DNA of 64,000 bases, taken from the NCBI GenBank assembly GCA_963677825.2, contig CAXXEF010000001.1, positions 2,046,001 through 2,110,000 on the forward strand, given 5' to 3'. The stretch is from Sporobacter sp963677825 (lineage in GTDB: Bacteria; Bacillota; Clostridia; Oscillospirales; Oscillospiraceae). Within the stretch, counting starts at the first letter, position 1, and the number at the start of each line of letters is the position of its first letter. Positions 16,186 through 24,498 of the stretch are shown here, piece after piece. The notes beneath the pieces were generated by a model that saw nothing but the letters and a program-made list of their open reading frames with translations, made no database searches and had not been told where the DNA came from. The position numbers were made by a program, and so were the translations under genes.

Positions 16186-18615
16186 ATGGCACACACAGCC
16201 GGCAGGGCGCTCAGCGACCTGTCGCCCGGCCAGAGCGGGATCATCCTGTCGGTCGGCAGTCATTCGGGCGCCGTGAAACGCCGCCTTATCGATATGGGAC
16301 TCACGCCGGGCATTAAGGTCACGGTGCGTCGCGTTGCGCCGTTCGGCGACCCGATTGAGGTAACGCTGCGCGGCTACGAGCTGTCGCTGCGCAACGCCGA
16401 CGCGCGTCACATCCTGATCGGCGACGTGCCGCCGATGCGGCACCGGCACGGCGCGCATGTGACGACCTACGGCACGCGGCCGCTCGACCCGGAAACGATT
16501 CGGCGGATGCGTCAGGCTCACGAACATGAGCTGGATGACCATGCCACGCCGTACGACCGCTTTATCCACGATCAGCGGACAATGAGCATCGCGCTCGTCG
16601 GCAACCCCAACTCCGGCAAGACGACGCTTTTTAACGCGCTGACCGGCTCAAACCAGTACGTCGGCAACTGGCCGGGCGTCACCGTCGAGAAAAAAGAGGG
16701 CGTCGCGCGGCTCGGTAAACGTAACATCAACATTGTCGACCTGCCGGGCATCTATTCACTCTCGCCGTACTCCATGGAGGAGATCGTCGCACGCGACTAT
16801 ATCATCGGCTCGTCCGGCGAATCAAAGCCGGACGCGATCATCAACATTGTTGACGCGACGAACATTGAACGCAACATGTACCTGACCGTCCAGCTCCTGG
16901 AGCTTGAGCGCCCGATGGTCATGGCGCTCAACTTTATGGACGAGGCCCGGCGAAAAGGCGATGAAATCGACGCCGCGCGGCTGAGCCAGGAGATCGGTAT
17001 CCCCGTCGTACCCATCACGGCGAAAACGGGCGAAAACCTGGAGGAGCTCCTGCACATGGCGCACCGGCAGATGCATATCGGCTACACCATCGAGCCGGAC
17101 GATTTATACGACGACTTTACACATGAAATTCATCACCGCGTCGGGCGGCTGATTCATGATAAAGCTTATGCCGCCGGTATCCCGGCGCACTGGGCGTCGA
17201 TTAAGCTCATCGAGGGCGACGAAATCGTCGCCGAGGCGCTCGGGCTGGATGACGAGACGAAAGCCAAGCTGGGCGAGATCGTCGGCGAATACGCGGCATC
17301 GAACAGGCTGGGTGACCGCGAGACGATGATCGCCGACAGCCGCTACCAGTACATCGGCAGTATTGTGGACGCCGCCGTCAAGCGCGGCTTGCCGCACGGC
17401 TCGGTATCGGCGACGGAGAAAATCGACAAAGTCGTCACGCACCGCATCTTCGCGATGCCGCTGTTTTTACTGATGATGCTCGTCATGTTCGCCGTCACAT
17501 TCGGGCCGGCTGGCGCGTTCTTATCCGACGGCATGGCCTTCGTCATCGACGCGCTGTCCGGCTGGCTGAGTACAGCGCTCACGTCGGCCGCCGCCGCGCC
17601 GTGGCTCGTTAGCCTCATCACAGACGGCATCATATCGGGCGTCGGCGGTGTGGTAACGTTTTTACCGCAAATTGCGCTCTTGTTCTTTTTCCTGTCGCTC
17701 CTGGAGGACTCGGGCTACATGGCGCGCGCCGCGTTCATCATGGACCGGCTGCTGCGGCATTTCGGATTATCGGGCAAAGCGTTTATCCCGATGCTGATGG
17801 GCTTTGGGTGCACCGTGCCAGCCGTTATGGGCGCGCGGACGATGGAAAACGAAAAAGACCGCCGTATGACGATCATGCTCGTGCCATTCATGAGCTGCTC
17901 GGCCAAGCTGCCTGTTTACGGTCTGATCGCGTCGGCATTTTTCGGCGCGTGGGCCGGACTTGCTGTCTTCTCGCTGTACCTGCTGGGGATGATCATGGCC
18001 GTTGTGTCGGGGCTGATCCTGAAAAAGACGCTGTTTGCTGGTGTGCCGGCGCCGTTTGTGATGGAGCTGCCGCCGTACCGCATGCCGTCGCTGGGTAACA
18101 CGCTCACGCACGTCTGGGACCGCGTCAAGGGCTTTCTTGTGCGTGCCGGCACGCTTATCTTCCTTATGAGCATCATCATCTGGTTTTTGCAGAACTTCAA
18201 TACGAGCTTCCAGATGGTCGATAACAGCGCCGACGGGATGCTCGCCGCGCTCGGCGGCGCCATCGCGCCGATATTTAAGCCGCTCGGCTTCGGGATGTGG
18301 CAAGCCGCCGTCGCACTGCTGACGGGGCTGATCGCCAAGGAAGCCGTCGTCGCGTCGCTGTCGATGTTTTACGGTTTCTCACTGACGGCCGGCGCCGGTG
18401 TCGTCGCCGCGGCAATGACGGGATTTACGCCGCTATCGGCGTTCGCGTATCTCGTATTCATATTATTATATGTACCGTGTGTCGCAGCCGTCGCGACGAT
18501 CTACCGCGAAATGAACAGTCTCAAATGGACGGTGGTGTCCGTCGGCTGGCAGCTGGCGGCGGCGTATATTGCCGCGCTCGTCGTGTTCCAGCTCGGTCGG
18601 TTGATCGGGCTGTAA
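16186..18615 (+). CDS. feoB: Fused FeoA-FeoB ferrous iron transporter
   Basis: An 809-aa single protein combining FeoA and FeoB for GTP-dependent Fe2+ uptake. Residues 8-82 form the FeoA SH3-like domain (LIDMGLTPGIKVTVRRVAPFGDPIEV). A His-rich linker (RHRHGAHVTTYG, 85-96) leads to the FeoB G domain with G1 GNPNSGKTT at 139-147, G3 DLPGIYS and a helical GDI domain. The membrane part has Gate motifs, including GFGCTVPAVMGART. Start ATG 16186 follows AAAGGAG by 9 nt. It is the last gene of the degV operon. Confidence 0.95.
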   Translation: MAHTAGRALSDLSPGQSGIILSVGSHSGAVKRRLIDMGLTPGIKVTVRRVAPFGDPIEVTLRGYELSLRNADARHILIGDVPPMRHRHGAHVTTYGTRPLDPETIRRMRQAHEHELDDHATPYDRFIHDQRTMSIALVGNPNSGKTTLFNALTGSNQYVGNWPGVTVEKKEGVARLGKRNINIVDLPGIYSLSPYSMEEIVARDYIIGSSGESKPDAIINIVDATNIERNMYLTVQLLELERPMVMALNFMDEARRKGDEIDAARLSQEIGIPVVPITAKTGENLEELLHMAHRQMHIGYTIEPDDLYDDFTHEIHHRVGRLIHDKAYAAGIPAHWASIKLIEGDEIVAEALGLDDETKAKLGEIVGEYAASNRLGDRETMIADSRYQYIGSIVDAAVKRGLPHGSVSATEKIDKVVTHRIFAMPLFLLMMLVMFAVTFGPAGAFLSDGMAFVIDALSGWLSTALTSAAAAPWLVSLITDGIISGVGGVVTFLPQIALLFFFLSLLEDSGYMARAAFIMDRLLRHFGLSGKAFIPMLMGFGCTVPAVMGARTMENEKDRRMTIMLVPFMSCSAKLPVYGLIASAFFGAWAGLAVFSLYLLGMIMAVVSGLILKKTLFAGVPAPFVMELPPYRMPSLGNTLTHVWDRVKGFLVRAGTLIFLMSIIIWFLQNFNTSFQMVDNSADGMLAALGGAIAPIFKPLGFGMWQAAVALLTGLIAKEAVVASLSMFYGFSLTAGAGVVAAAMTGFTPLSAFAYLVFILLYVPCVAAVATIYREMNSLKWTVVSVGWQLAAAYIAALVVFQLGRLIGL

Positions 18616-18625
18616 ACAACATCGA

Positions 18626-18661
18626 AAAAGAGCGCCGGCGTGTGAAGCAGGCGCTCTTTTA
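18626..18661 (+). terminator. Terminator after feoAB
   Basis: Perfect 11-bp arms AAAAGAGCGCC and GGCGCTCTTTT around a 13-nt loop, followed by TTTTATG. Confidence 0.85.
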
Positions 18662-18736
18662 TGCACGATTTGGTAACGTCTGCGTATAATCGGAAAACTT
18701 CGGATAAAAATATTTCTCGCGGACGCATATTTCCTA

Positions 18737-18765
18737 TTGACAGCAAGGGTCATGTTTGATATTCT
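18737..18765 (+). promoter_or_regulatory. Promoter of the S10 ribosomal operon
   Basis: TTGACA (18737-18742), 17-nt spacer, TATTCT (18760-18765). It is 368 nt upstream of rpsJ and is the only strong promoter-like pair I see before the block of 32 genes. Confidence 0.8.
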
Positions 18766-18769
18766 AACA

Positions 18770-19133
18770 AAGCGCCTGTAGGGCAGGAGTCCTCATGCGC
18801 ACTGCGATGATTCGGGAGATTGCAGGCTTTGCCTGGTCACTTCCGAGGAGTATGTCCGGTATCGGCCGGGCGCGGAAACGCGCTTTTGAGGGCCGGTACG
18901 CAATCGGGCGGCTGAGAAAGTGCTGTTTAGGCGTATATCGCCATGATCAGGAACAAACCGGCCGGAATTATGTGCCGGTTTGATTTATGAGCAGGAATGA
19001 TACGCACGGTTATGTGTACAGAATTTTCTCTCCGTACGGATTTTGTGCGGTGAATCGACAAAAGCCGCGCAGACGGCAGCGAAAAGCGCTGTCGCACATG
19101 CAAAAAACGTACATGAATGGAGGAACCACCAAC
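18770..19133 (+). promoter_or_regulatory. Structured 5' leader of the S10 operon
   Basis: A 360-nt non-coding leader. It holds a nested hairpin (outer arms 18859-18867 and 18891-18899, inner GCGCG-GAAA-CGCGC at 18870-18883), a small GGCG/CGCC hairpin near 18931 and a 9-bp terminator-like stem CAAACCGGC/GCCGGTTTG (18954-18982) followed by TTTGATTTAT. The arrangement suggests attenuation, as L4 does for the E. coli S10 operon, but no known leader family is recognised here. Confidence 0.5.
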
Positions 19134-19445
19134 ATGGCAGCAAAGAAAATGATCCGCATCAGACTTAAAGCGTACGACCATCAGCTCATTGATCAGGCAG
19201 CAGGCCAGATCGTCGAGACGGCCAAGCGCACAGACGCGAAGGTCTCCGGACCGATTCCGCTTCCCACAAAGAAAGAAATCATCACGATCCTGCGCGCCGT
19301 CCATAAGTATAAGGACAGCCGTGAGCAGTTTGAACGCTTGACGCACAAGCGCCTGATCGACATCATCAGCCCGACACAGAAAACCGTCGAGTCGCTGATG
19401 GCGCTCGAGCTTCCCGCCGGCGTCGAGATCGAAATCAAGCTCTAA
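19134..19445 (+). CDS. rpsJ: 30S ribosomal protein S10
   Basis: S10 of the 30S head and, with NusB, part of antitermination complexes. 103 aa, with the family core IRIRLKAYDHQLIDQAAGQIV, GPIPLPTKKEI and KRLIDIISPTQKTVESLM. GGAGG (19119-19123) precedes ATG 19134; the frame remains open upstream but no other start has a binding site. It is the first gene of the S10-spc-alpha block; rpsL, fusA and tuf are not next to it. Confidence 0.97.
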   Translation: MAAKKMIRIRLKAYDHQLIDQAAGQIVETAKRTDAKVSGPIPLPTKKEIITILRAVHKYKDSREQFERLTHKRLIDIISPTQKTVESLMALELPAGVEIEIKL

Positions 19446-19592
19446 TAGAGGCGCACAAACAACTCAATAGCAAGCATATACCATATAATTAGCGATCACC
19501 CATCGTCCGCCTTTTTGCGCGGACGGGGTCACGTTGGGGCGCTGCGACCGCGCGGCGCGTCAACCAATAACCTTTAATGAGGAGGAACATAC
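19446..19592 (+). promoter_or_regulatory. rpsJ-rplC intergenic region with hairpin
   Basis: A 147-nt gap, long for this operon. It carries a stem GTCCGC/GCGGAC (about 19505-19525) around a T-rich loop and a GC-rich stretch before the rplC ribosome site. The hairpin could be a processing site or a regulatory element; no promoter is evident. Confidence 0.4.
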
Positions 19593-20288
19593 ATGGATAA
19601 GGCGATCATCGGTAAAAAGGTCGGCATGACGCAGATCTTCGATGAAAAGGGCAAAGTGATCCCGGTCACTGTCATTGAAGCCGGGCCCTGCGTCGTCGTG
19701 CAGAAAAAAAGCGCCGACAAAGACGGCTACGACGCTGTGCAGCTTGGCTTCATGGACGTCGGAGAGAAAAAGCTCTCCAAACCGGAAGCCGGCCACCTGA
19801 AAAAGGCGGGCGCGGCGATGAAGAAGTATCTCAAAGAGTTTCGGCTTTCCAAGTCCGGCGAAATGAACGTCGGCGACGAGCTTAAGGCCGACGTGTTCGC
19901 AGCCGGCGACAAAATCGACATTACCGGCATTTCAAAGGGTAAGGGCTTCGCCGGCGTTATCAAACGCCACGGCGCGCACCGCACCCCGATGTCACACGGC
20001 GGCGGCCCCGTCCACCGTCACGCGGGCTCGATGGGCTCCGGTACGGACCCGTCGCGCATCTTCAAAGGTAAAATCGGTGCCGGACACATGGGCAGCGAGC
20101 AGGTAACCGTTCAAAACCTCGACGTCGTCAAGGTTGATCCCGAGCTGAACATGATCGCCGTGCGCGGCGCTGTGCCAGGCCCGAAGGGCGGTATCGTTTA
20201 TCTGAGCAACACCGTTAAAAAGCACGTTATTAAGACCGGCGTCAAGACGGTCAGCACCAACCCGCAGAAGAAATCTGCGAGAAGCTAA
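19593..20288 (+). CDS. rplC: 50S ribosomal protein L3
   Basis: Early-assembling L3 near the peptidyl transferase centre. 231 aa, longer than the usual ~209 because of a basic, probably disordered C-terminus (GVKTVSTNPQKKSARS) and a slightly long insertion. Core: IIGKKVGMTQIFDEKGKVIPVTVIEAGPC and the loop HGSxxHR-like HGGGPVHRHAGSMGSGTDPSRIFKGKIGAGHMG. GAGGAGG is 7-8 nt before the ATG. Confidence 0.97.
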   Translation: MDKAIIGKKVGMTQIFDEKGKVIPVTVIEAGPCVVVQKKSADKDGYDAVQLGFMDVGEKKLSKPEAGHLKKAGAAMKKYLKEFRLSKSGEMNVGDELKADVFAAGDKIDITGISKGKGFAGVIKRHGAHRTPMSHGGGPVHRHAGSMGSGTDPSRIFKGKIGAGHMGSEQVTVQNLDVVKVDPELNMIAVRGAVPGPKGGIVYLSNTVKKHVIKTGVKTVSTNPQKKSARS

Positions 20289-20305
20289 GGAGAGGAGAGT
20301 AAAAC

Positions 20306-20929
20306 ATGCCTACAGTTAAAGTCTATGACATGGCTGGCGAGGTGACCGGCGAGGTCGAGCTCTCCGAAGCCGTGTTTGGTATCGCACCGAACAAAAACGC
20401 GCTGCATGAATCTGTTAAAAATCATCTGGCCAATAAACGTCAGGGCACCCAGTCCGCGCTCACGCGTGCCGAGGTTTCCGGCGGCGGCGCCAAGCCGTAT
20501 CGCCAGAAGGGTACCGGCCGCGCCCGTCAGGGCTCGACGCGCGCCCCGCATTTTACGCACGGCGGCGTCGCGTTTGCGCCGAAGCCGCGCTCGTACACGT
20601 ATTCGCTCAACAAGAAACTTAAGCGCCTCGCGCTGAAGTCTGCGCTGTCGCAGAAAGCCATCGATAATGCCGTCATCGTTGTGGACGGCCTCGAGATGGA
20701 CGCCATCAAGACGAAAGACTTCGTCAAGTTCCTCGCCGCCGTCGGCGCGACGGGCAAGGCGCTCGTCGTCACGCCCGAAGTACGCGAGGCGGTCATCAAA
20801 AGCGCGCGCAACATCCCCGGCGTCAAGACAACGATTGCCACCGTATTAAGCGCCTACGATGTGCTCAACGCCAAAATGTTTGTCGTTGACAAGGCAGCGC
20901 TCGACAAGATCGAGGAGGTATACGCCTAA
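20306..20929 (+). CDS. rplD: 50S ribosomal protein L4
   Basis: L4 lines the exit tunnel; in enterobacteria it also represses its own operon. 207 aa, with the tunnel loop TQSALTRAEVSGGGAKPYRQKGTGRARQG and the C-terminal fold ending in VVDKAALDKIEEVY. It overlaps rplW by one nucleotide (TAATG), so the two are translationally coupled. Confidence 0.97.
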   Translation: MPTVKVYDMAGEVTGEVELSEAVFGIAPNKNALHESVKNHLANKRQGTQSALTRAEVSGGGAKPYRQKGTGRARQGSTRAPHFTHGGVAFAPKPRSYTYSLNKKLKRLALKSALSQKAIDNAVIVVDGLEMDAIKTKDFVKFLAAVGATGKALVVTPEVREAVIKSARNIPGVKTTIATVLSAYDVLNAKMFVVDKAALDKIEEVYA

Positions 20930-21225
20930 TGAAGTCCGCTTACGATATTGTCATCCGCCCGATCATCACCGAACAGTCGATGGAGCAGGGCGACATCAAC
21001 AAATATGCCTTTGAGGTTGCGCGAGACGCCAACAAGATTGAGATCAAAAAAGCGATCGAAGAGATTTTCGGCGTGAAGGTCATGAAGGTCACGACGCTCA
21101 ACGTTCAGGGCAAGATCAAGCGCACCGGCCGCTATCCGGCTGGTTCGCAGCGCTCCTGGAAGAAGGCTGTTATCCGCCTGACCCCGGAATCTAAAACGAT
21201 CGAGTTCTTCGAAGGAATGGTTTAA
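20929..21225 (+). CDS. rplW: 50S ribosomal protein L23
   Basis: L23 sits at the tunnel exit and docks SRP and trigger factor. 98 aa: YDIVIRPIITEQSM, KYAFEVARDANKIEIKKAIEEIFGVKV and KRTGRYPAGSQRSWKKAVIRL. GAGGAGG at the end of rplD serves as its ribosome site. Confidence 0.97.
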   Translation: MKSAYDIVIRPIITEQSMEQGDINKYAFEVARDANKIEIKKAIEEIFGVKVMKVTTLNVQGKIKRTGRYPAGSQRSWKKAVIRLTPESKTIEFFEGMV

Positions 21226-21239
21226 GGGAGGAAAACTGA

Positions 21240-22076
21240 ATGTCCGTTAAGTATTACAGACCCACCACTCCGTCGAGAAGGCACATGACCGTTTCCGGCT
21301 TCGACGGAATTGATAAAAAGGCCAAGCCCGAGCGCAAGCTCGTCGAGCCGCTCAAGAAGCATTCCGGCCGCAACAGCTATGGCCGCATCACCGTGCGCCA
21401 CAAGGGCGGCGGCAACCGCAGAAAGTACCGCTTGATCGACTTCAAACGCGACAAGCACGAGGTTGAAGGTACCGTTCTGCGCTTGGAGTACGATCCGAAC
21501 CGCTCGGCGAACATCGCGCTTGTGCAGTATCCCGACGGTGAGCGCCGCTACATCGTCGCACCGGTCGGACTGGGCGCTGGAGACGTCGTCTCCTCGTCGG
21601 AAAAAGCCGACATCAAGCCCGGCAACACACTGCCGATTTCCGCGATCCCTGTCGGTACTGTTATCCACAACATCGAGCTGTACCCCGGCAAGGGCGCACA
21701 GCTTGTCCGCTCGGCCGGCGCACAGGCTCAGCTGATGGCTAAAGAAGGCAATCTCGCGCAGGTGCGTCTGCCCTCGGGCGAGTATCGCATGATCCGCATC
21801 AGCTGCAAAGCCACGATCGGTCAGGTCGGTAACGCCGACCACTCGAACATCTCCATCGGCAAGGCCGGACGCAAACGTCACATGGGCATCCGCCCGACGG
21901 TGCGCGGTTCGGTCATGAACCCCAACGACCATCCGCACGGCGGTGGTGAGGGCAAAAGCCCGATCGGCCGTCCCGGCCCAGTCACCCCGTGGGGCAAACC
22001 GACACTCGGCTATAAGACACGCAAGACGAAGAACCAGACTGATCAGTTCATTGTCAAGCGCCGCAACGCGAAATAA
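21240..22076 (+). CDS. rplB: 50S ribosomal protein L2
   Basis: L2 is needed for subunit joining and peptidyl transfer. 278 aa, the family length. It includes GRITVRHKGGGNRRKYRLIDFKR, the SH3-like middle and the conserved RPTVRGSVMNPNDHPHGGGEGKSPIGRPGPVTPWGKP with the functionally important histidine. GGGAGG lies 9 nt before the ATG. Confidence 0.98.
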   Translation: MSVKYYRPTTPSRRHMTVSGFDGIDKKAKPERKLVEPLKKHSGRNSYGRITVRHKGGGNRRKYRLIDFKRDKHEVEGTVLRLEYDPNRSANIALVQYPDGERRYIVAPVGLGAGDVVSSSEKADIKPGNTLPISAIPVGTVIHNIELYPGKGAQLVRSAGAQAQLMAKEGNLAQVRLPSGEYRMIRISCKATIGQVGNADHSNISIGKAGRKRHMGIRPTVRGSVMNPNDHPHGGGEGKSPIGRPGPVTPWGKPTLGYKTRKTKNQTDQFIVKRRNAK

Positions 22077-22096
22077 GGTAAGGAGGTCCAACTGAT

Positions 22097-22369
22097 ATGA
22101 GCAGAAGTGTTAAAAAAGGCCCCTTTGCCGCGCCAGAGCTGCTGAAGAGGGTCGATGAAATGAACAAATCCGGCAACAAGAAGGTGCTTAAGACCTGGTC
22201 GCGCGCGACCACGATCTTCCCGTCTTTTGTCGGTCACACAATCGCCGTGCATGACGGCCGCCGCCACGTCCCCGTCTACGTTACCGAGGATATGGTCGGC
22301 CACAAGCTGGGCGAATTCGCGCCGACGCGGACCTATCGTGGCCACGCCGGCAGCAAGACAACAAGGTAA
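22097..22369 (+). CDS. rpsS: 30S ribosomal protein S19
   Basis: S19 of the 30S head. 90 aa: MSRSVKKGPFAAPELLKRV, TWSRATTIFPSFVGHTIAVHDGRRHVPVYVTEDMVGHKLGEFAPTR (family signature) and HAGSKTTR. AAGGAGG precedes it. Confidence 0.98.
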   Translation: MSRSVKKGPFAAPELLKRVDEMNKSGNKKVLKTWSRATTIFPSFVGHTIAVHDGRRHVPVYVTEDMVGHKLGEFAPTRTYRGHAGSKTTR

Positions 22370-22384
22370 GGAGGCAGACAATCT

Positions 22385-22720
22385 ATGGATGCAAAGGCAC
22401 ATCTGAAATATGCCCGCATATCACCCAGAAAGGTTAAGATCGTCTGCGACCTTATCCGGGGTAAAGATACGAAGACAGCGCAGGCCATCCTGATGCAAAC
22501 GCCCAAGGCGGCGTCCGAGCTGATGCTCAAGCTGCTTAAAAGCGCCGTTTCCAACGCCGAAAACAATCACAACCTTGATCCCGACAATCTCTTTGTTGCA
22601 GAGACGTTTGCCAACCCCGGCCCCATCATCAAGCGCATGATGCCCCGGGCCCAGGGCAGAGCGTACCGCATCAACAAGAGAACGTCGCACATCACGATCG
22701 TTGTGAAGGAAAAGGAATAG
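22385..22720 (+). CDS. rplV: 50S ribosomal protein L22
   Basis: L22 spans the 50S from surface to exit tunnel. 111 aa: HLKYARISPRKVKIVCDLIRGKD, then LLKSAVSNAENNHNLDPDNL and the tunnel-loop hairpin PIIKRMMPRAQGRAYRINKRTSHITIVV. AAGGAGG lies 8 nt upstream. Confidence 0.98.
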   Translation: MDAKAHLKYARISPRKVKIVCDLIRGKDTKTAQAILMQTPKAASELMLKLLKSAVSNAENNHNLDPDNLFVAETFANPGPIIKRMMPRAQGRAYRINKRTSHITIVVKEKE

Positions 22721-22730
22721 GGGGCAGCTT

Positions 22731-23864
22731 ATGGGACAGAAAGTAAATCCACATGGATTCCGCGTCGGCGTCATCAAAGACTGGGATTCGCGCTGGTTCG
22801 CCAGAAGCGATAAAGTCGGCGATCTGATCGTCGAAGATTATAACATCCGCAAGTATCTCAAAAAGACCCTGTTCAACGCTGGCATTCCGAAGATCGAGAT
22901 CGAGCGCGATAACGCGAAGATCCGCATCCTCATTCATTGCGCGCGTCCCGGTGTTGTCATCGGCAAGGGCGGCGAAGCGATTGAAAAGCTGCGCGTTGAG
23001 ATGGAAAAACGCCTCGGCAAGCCCGTGGCACTGTCGATTGTCGAAGTCAGAAATGCCGACACGAATGCACAGCTTGTTGCTGAGAGCATTGCTGACAAGC
23101 TCGAAAAGCGCATCGGCTTCCGCCGCGCAATGAAAAATGCGATGGGCCGCGCGATGCGTATGGGCGTACGCGGTATCAAGGTTATGGTAGCCGGACGCCT
23201 CAACGGCGCCGAGATCGCCAGAAGCGAAATGTACCACGAAGGCACCATCCCGCTGCAGACACTGCGTGCGGATATCGAATACGGCTTCGCCGAAGCCGCC
23301 ACGACCTATGGCCGCATCGGCGTCAAGGTCTGGATCTACAACGGCGAGATTCTCAATCAGACGCTGCGGACCACGCCGCGTACGATGGATACAACCAAGC
23401 AGCCCAAAGATCGGCGCGATCGCGGTGATCGGCGCGGCGGGCGCGGCGGCTACAACCGCGGCGGCCAAGGCGGCTACAACCGCGGCGGACAGACCGGCGG
23501 CTCGACGGGCGGCTATAACCGCGGCGGGCAGACCGGCGGCTCGACGGGCGGTTACAACCGCGGCGGGCAGACCGGCGGCTCGACGGGCGGCTATAATCGC
23601 GGCGGACAGACCGGCGGCTCGACGGGCGGTTACAACCGCGGCGGGCAGACCGGCGGCCAGGGCGGTTATAATCGTGGCGGACAGACCGGCGGCTACAACA
23701 ACAACCGTACCGGTCAGACCGGCACTCCGGCCAATCGTCCGGCTTCGGGAGGCACTTCCGCTCCGGCCAATCGTCCGGCTACGGGGGGTACTTCTGCTCC
23801 GGCCAATCGTCCGGCTACAGGAGGCACGCCTGCTCCGGCTCCGAAAGAAGGAGGCAATAGCTGA
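22731..23864 (+). CDS. rpsC: 30S ribosomal protein S3 with a long repetitive Gly/Arg-rich tail
   Basis: S3 forms part of the mRNA entry site. Residues 1-217 are a normal S3: MGQKVNPHGFRVGVIKDWDSRW, the KH motif GVVIGKGGEAIEKL (GKGG at 78-81) and the C-terminal domain ending in VWIYNGEIL. Residues 218-377 are an added tail of about 160 aa: an RRDRGDRRGGRGG bridge, four 13-residue units GGYNRGGQTGGST (247-298) with two partial copies, and three 12-residue units PANRPATGGTSA (333-368). Usual S3 length is about 215-230 aa. It stays in frame to a stop coupled with rplP. Confidence 0.96.
   Translation: MGQKVNPHGFRVGVIKDWDSRWFARSDKVGDLIVEDYNIRKYLKKTLFNAGIPKIEIERDNAKIRILIHCARPGVVIGKGGEAIEKLRVEMEKRLGKPVALSIVEVRNADTNAQLVAESIADKLEKRIGFRRAMKNAMGRAMRMGVRGIKVMVAGRLNGAEIARSEMYHEGTIPLQTLRADIEYGFAEAATTYGRIGVKVWIYNGEILNQTLRTTPRTMDTTKQPKDRRDRGDRRGGRGGYNRGGQGGYNRGGQTGGSTGGYNRGGQTGGSTGGYNRGGQTGGSTGGYNRGGQTGGSTGGYNRGGQTGGQGGYNRGGQTGGYNNNRTGQTGTPANRPASGGTSAPANRPATGGTSAPANRPATGGTPAPAPKEGGNS
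23469..23624 (+). repeat. Four 39-bp tandem repeats inside rpsC
   Basis: In-frame repeats encode GGYNRGGQTGGST; partial copies extend on both sides (about 23436-23699). The copies differ mainly at synonymous third positions (for example tacaac versus tataac, ggacag versus gggcag), which suggests constraint on the peptide. Confidence 0.9.
23727..23834 (+). repeat. Three 36-bp tandem repeats near the rpsC end
   Basis: Copies encode PANRPASGGTSA, PANRPATGGTSA and PANRPATGGTPA. They follow the Gly/Arg-rich repeats and give a Pro/Ala/Thr-rich end to the S3 tail. Confidence 0.85.
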
Positions 23865-24289
23865 TGCTTTTACCGAAAAGAGTCAAATACCGTAAGGTTA
23901 TGCGCGGCCGCATGAAGGGCAAAGCCACGCGCGGCAACACTGTAACCTACGGCGAATTCGGCATGCAGGCCATGGAGCCGGCATGGATCACATCCAATCA
24001 GATTGAAGCGGCCCGTATCGCCATGACACGCTATACCAAGCGCGGCGGTAAGGTCTGGATCAAGATATTTCCCGATAAGCCGGTAACATCCAAGCCGGCA
24101 GAGACGCGCATGGGCTCCGGTAAAGGCTCACCCGAATACTGGGTTGCCGTCGTCAAGCCCGGCCGTGTTCTGTTTGAAATCGCCGGCGTGACCGAGGAAG
24201 CCGCCCGCGAGGCGATTCGTCTGGCCAGCCACAAGCTGCCGCTTAAGACGAAATTCGTCATCCGCGAAACCGAGACAGGTGGTGAATAA
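23864..24289 (+). CDS. rplP: 50S ribosomal protein L16
   Basis: L16 organises the A-site region of 23S rRNA. 141 aa: MLLPKRVKYRKVMRGRMKGKATRGN, ITSNQIEAARIAMTRYTKRGGKVWIKIFPDKPVT and MGSGKGSPEYWVAVVKPGRVLFEIAGV. Its ATG overlaps the rpsC stop (TGATG); AAGGAGG lies inside the end of rpsC. Confidence 0.98.
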   Translation: MLLPKRVKYRKVMRGRMKGKATRGNTVTYGEFGMQAMEPAWITSNQIEAARIAMTRYTKRGGKVWIKIFPDKPVTSKPAETRMGSGKGSPEYWVAVVKPGRVLFEIAGVTEEAAREAIRLASHKLPLKTKFVIRETETGGE

Positions 24290-24290
24290 G

Positions 24291-24485
24291 ATGAAGGCAA
24301 GTGAAGTTCGCAAACTCTCCGACGTCGAACTGGAAGAAAAGCTGTCCGATCTCAAAAAGGATCTGTTTTTCCTGAGGATGCAGCACGCCACGAATCAGCT
24401 TGACAACCCCATCAAGATCAGCCAGGTCAAGAAAGATATTGCCCGAGTCAAGACAGTTATTCGCCTGAAACAGCTCGGACAGTGA
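24291..24485 (+). CDS. rpmC: 50S ribosomal protein L29
   Basis: Two-helix L29 at the exit tunnel. 64 aa: MKASEVRKLSDVELEEKLSDLKKDLFFLRMQHA and IARVKTVIRLKQ. ATG 24291 starts 1 nt after the rplP stop. The in-frame GTGs at 24279/24282 lie within rplP and would add residues unlike the family, so I use the ATG. Confidence 0.96.
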   Translation: MKASEVRKLSDVELEEKLSDLKKDLFFLRMQHATNQLDNPIKISQVKKDIARVKTVIRLKQLGQ

Positions 24486-24498
24486 GGAGGTCAGACAG

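Noticed and set aside
18795..18983. 62-codon frame in the S10 leader
   Set aside because: Overlaps the predicted hairpins, no good ribosome site, and the peptide (arginine-rich, random-looking) has no family features.
23436..23834. Repeats considered as a CRISPR array
   Set aside because: They are contiguous in-frame coding repeats without unique spacers, inside rpsC; no cas genes are present.
23266..23895. 209-codon frame over the rpsC repeats in another reading frame
   Set aside because: Arises because the GC-rich repeats lack stops in several frames; Ala/Arg-rich product without motif.
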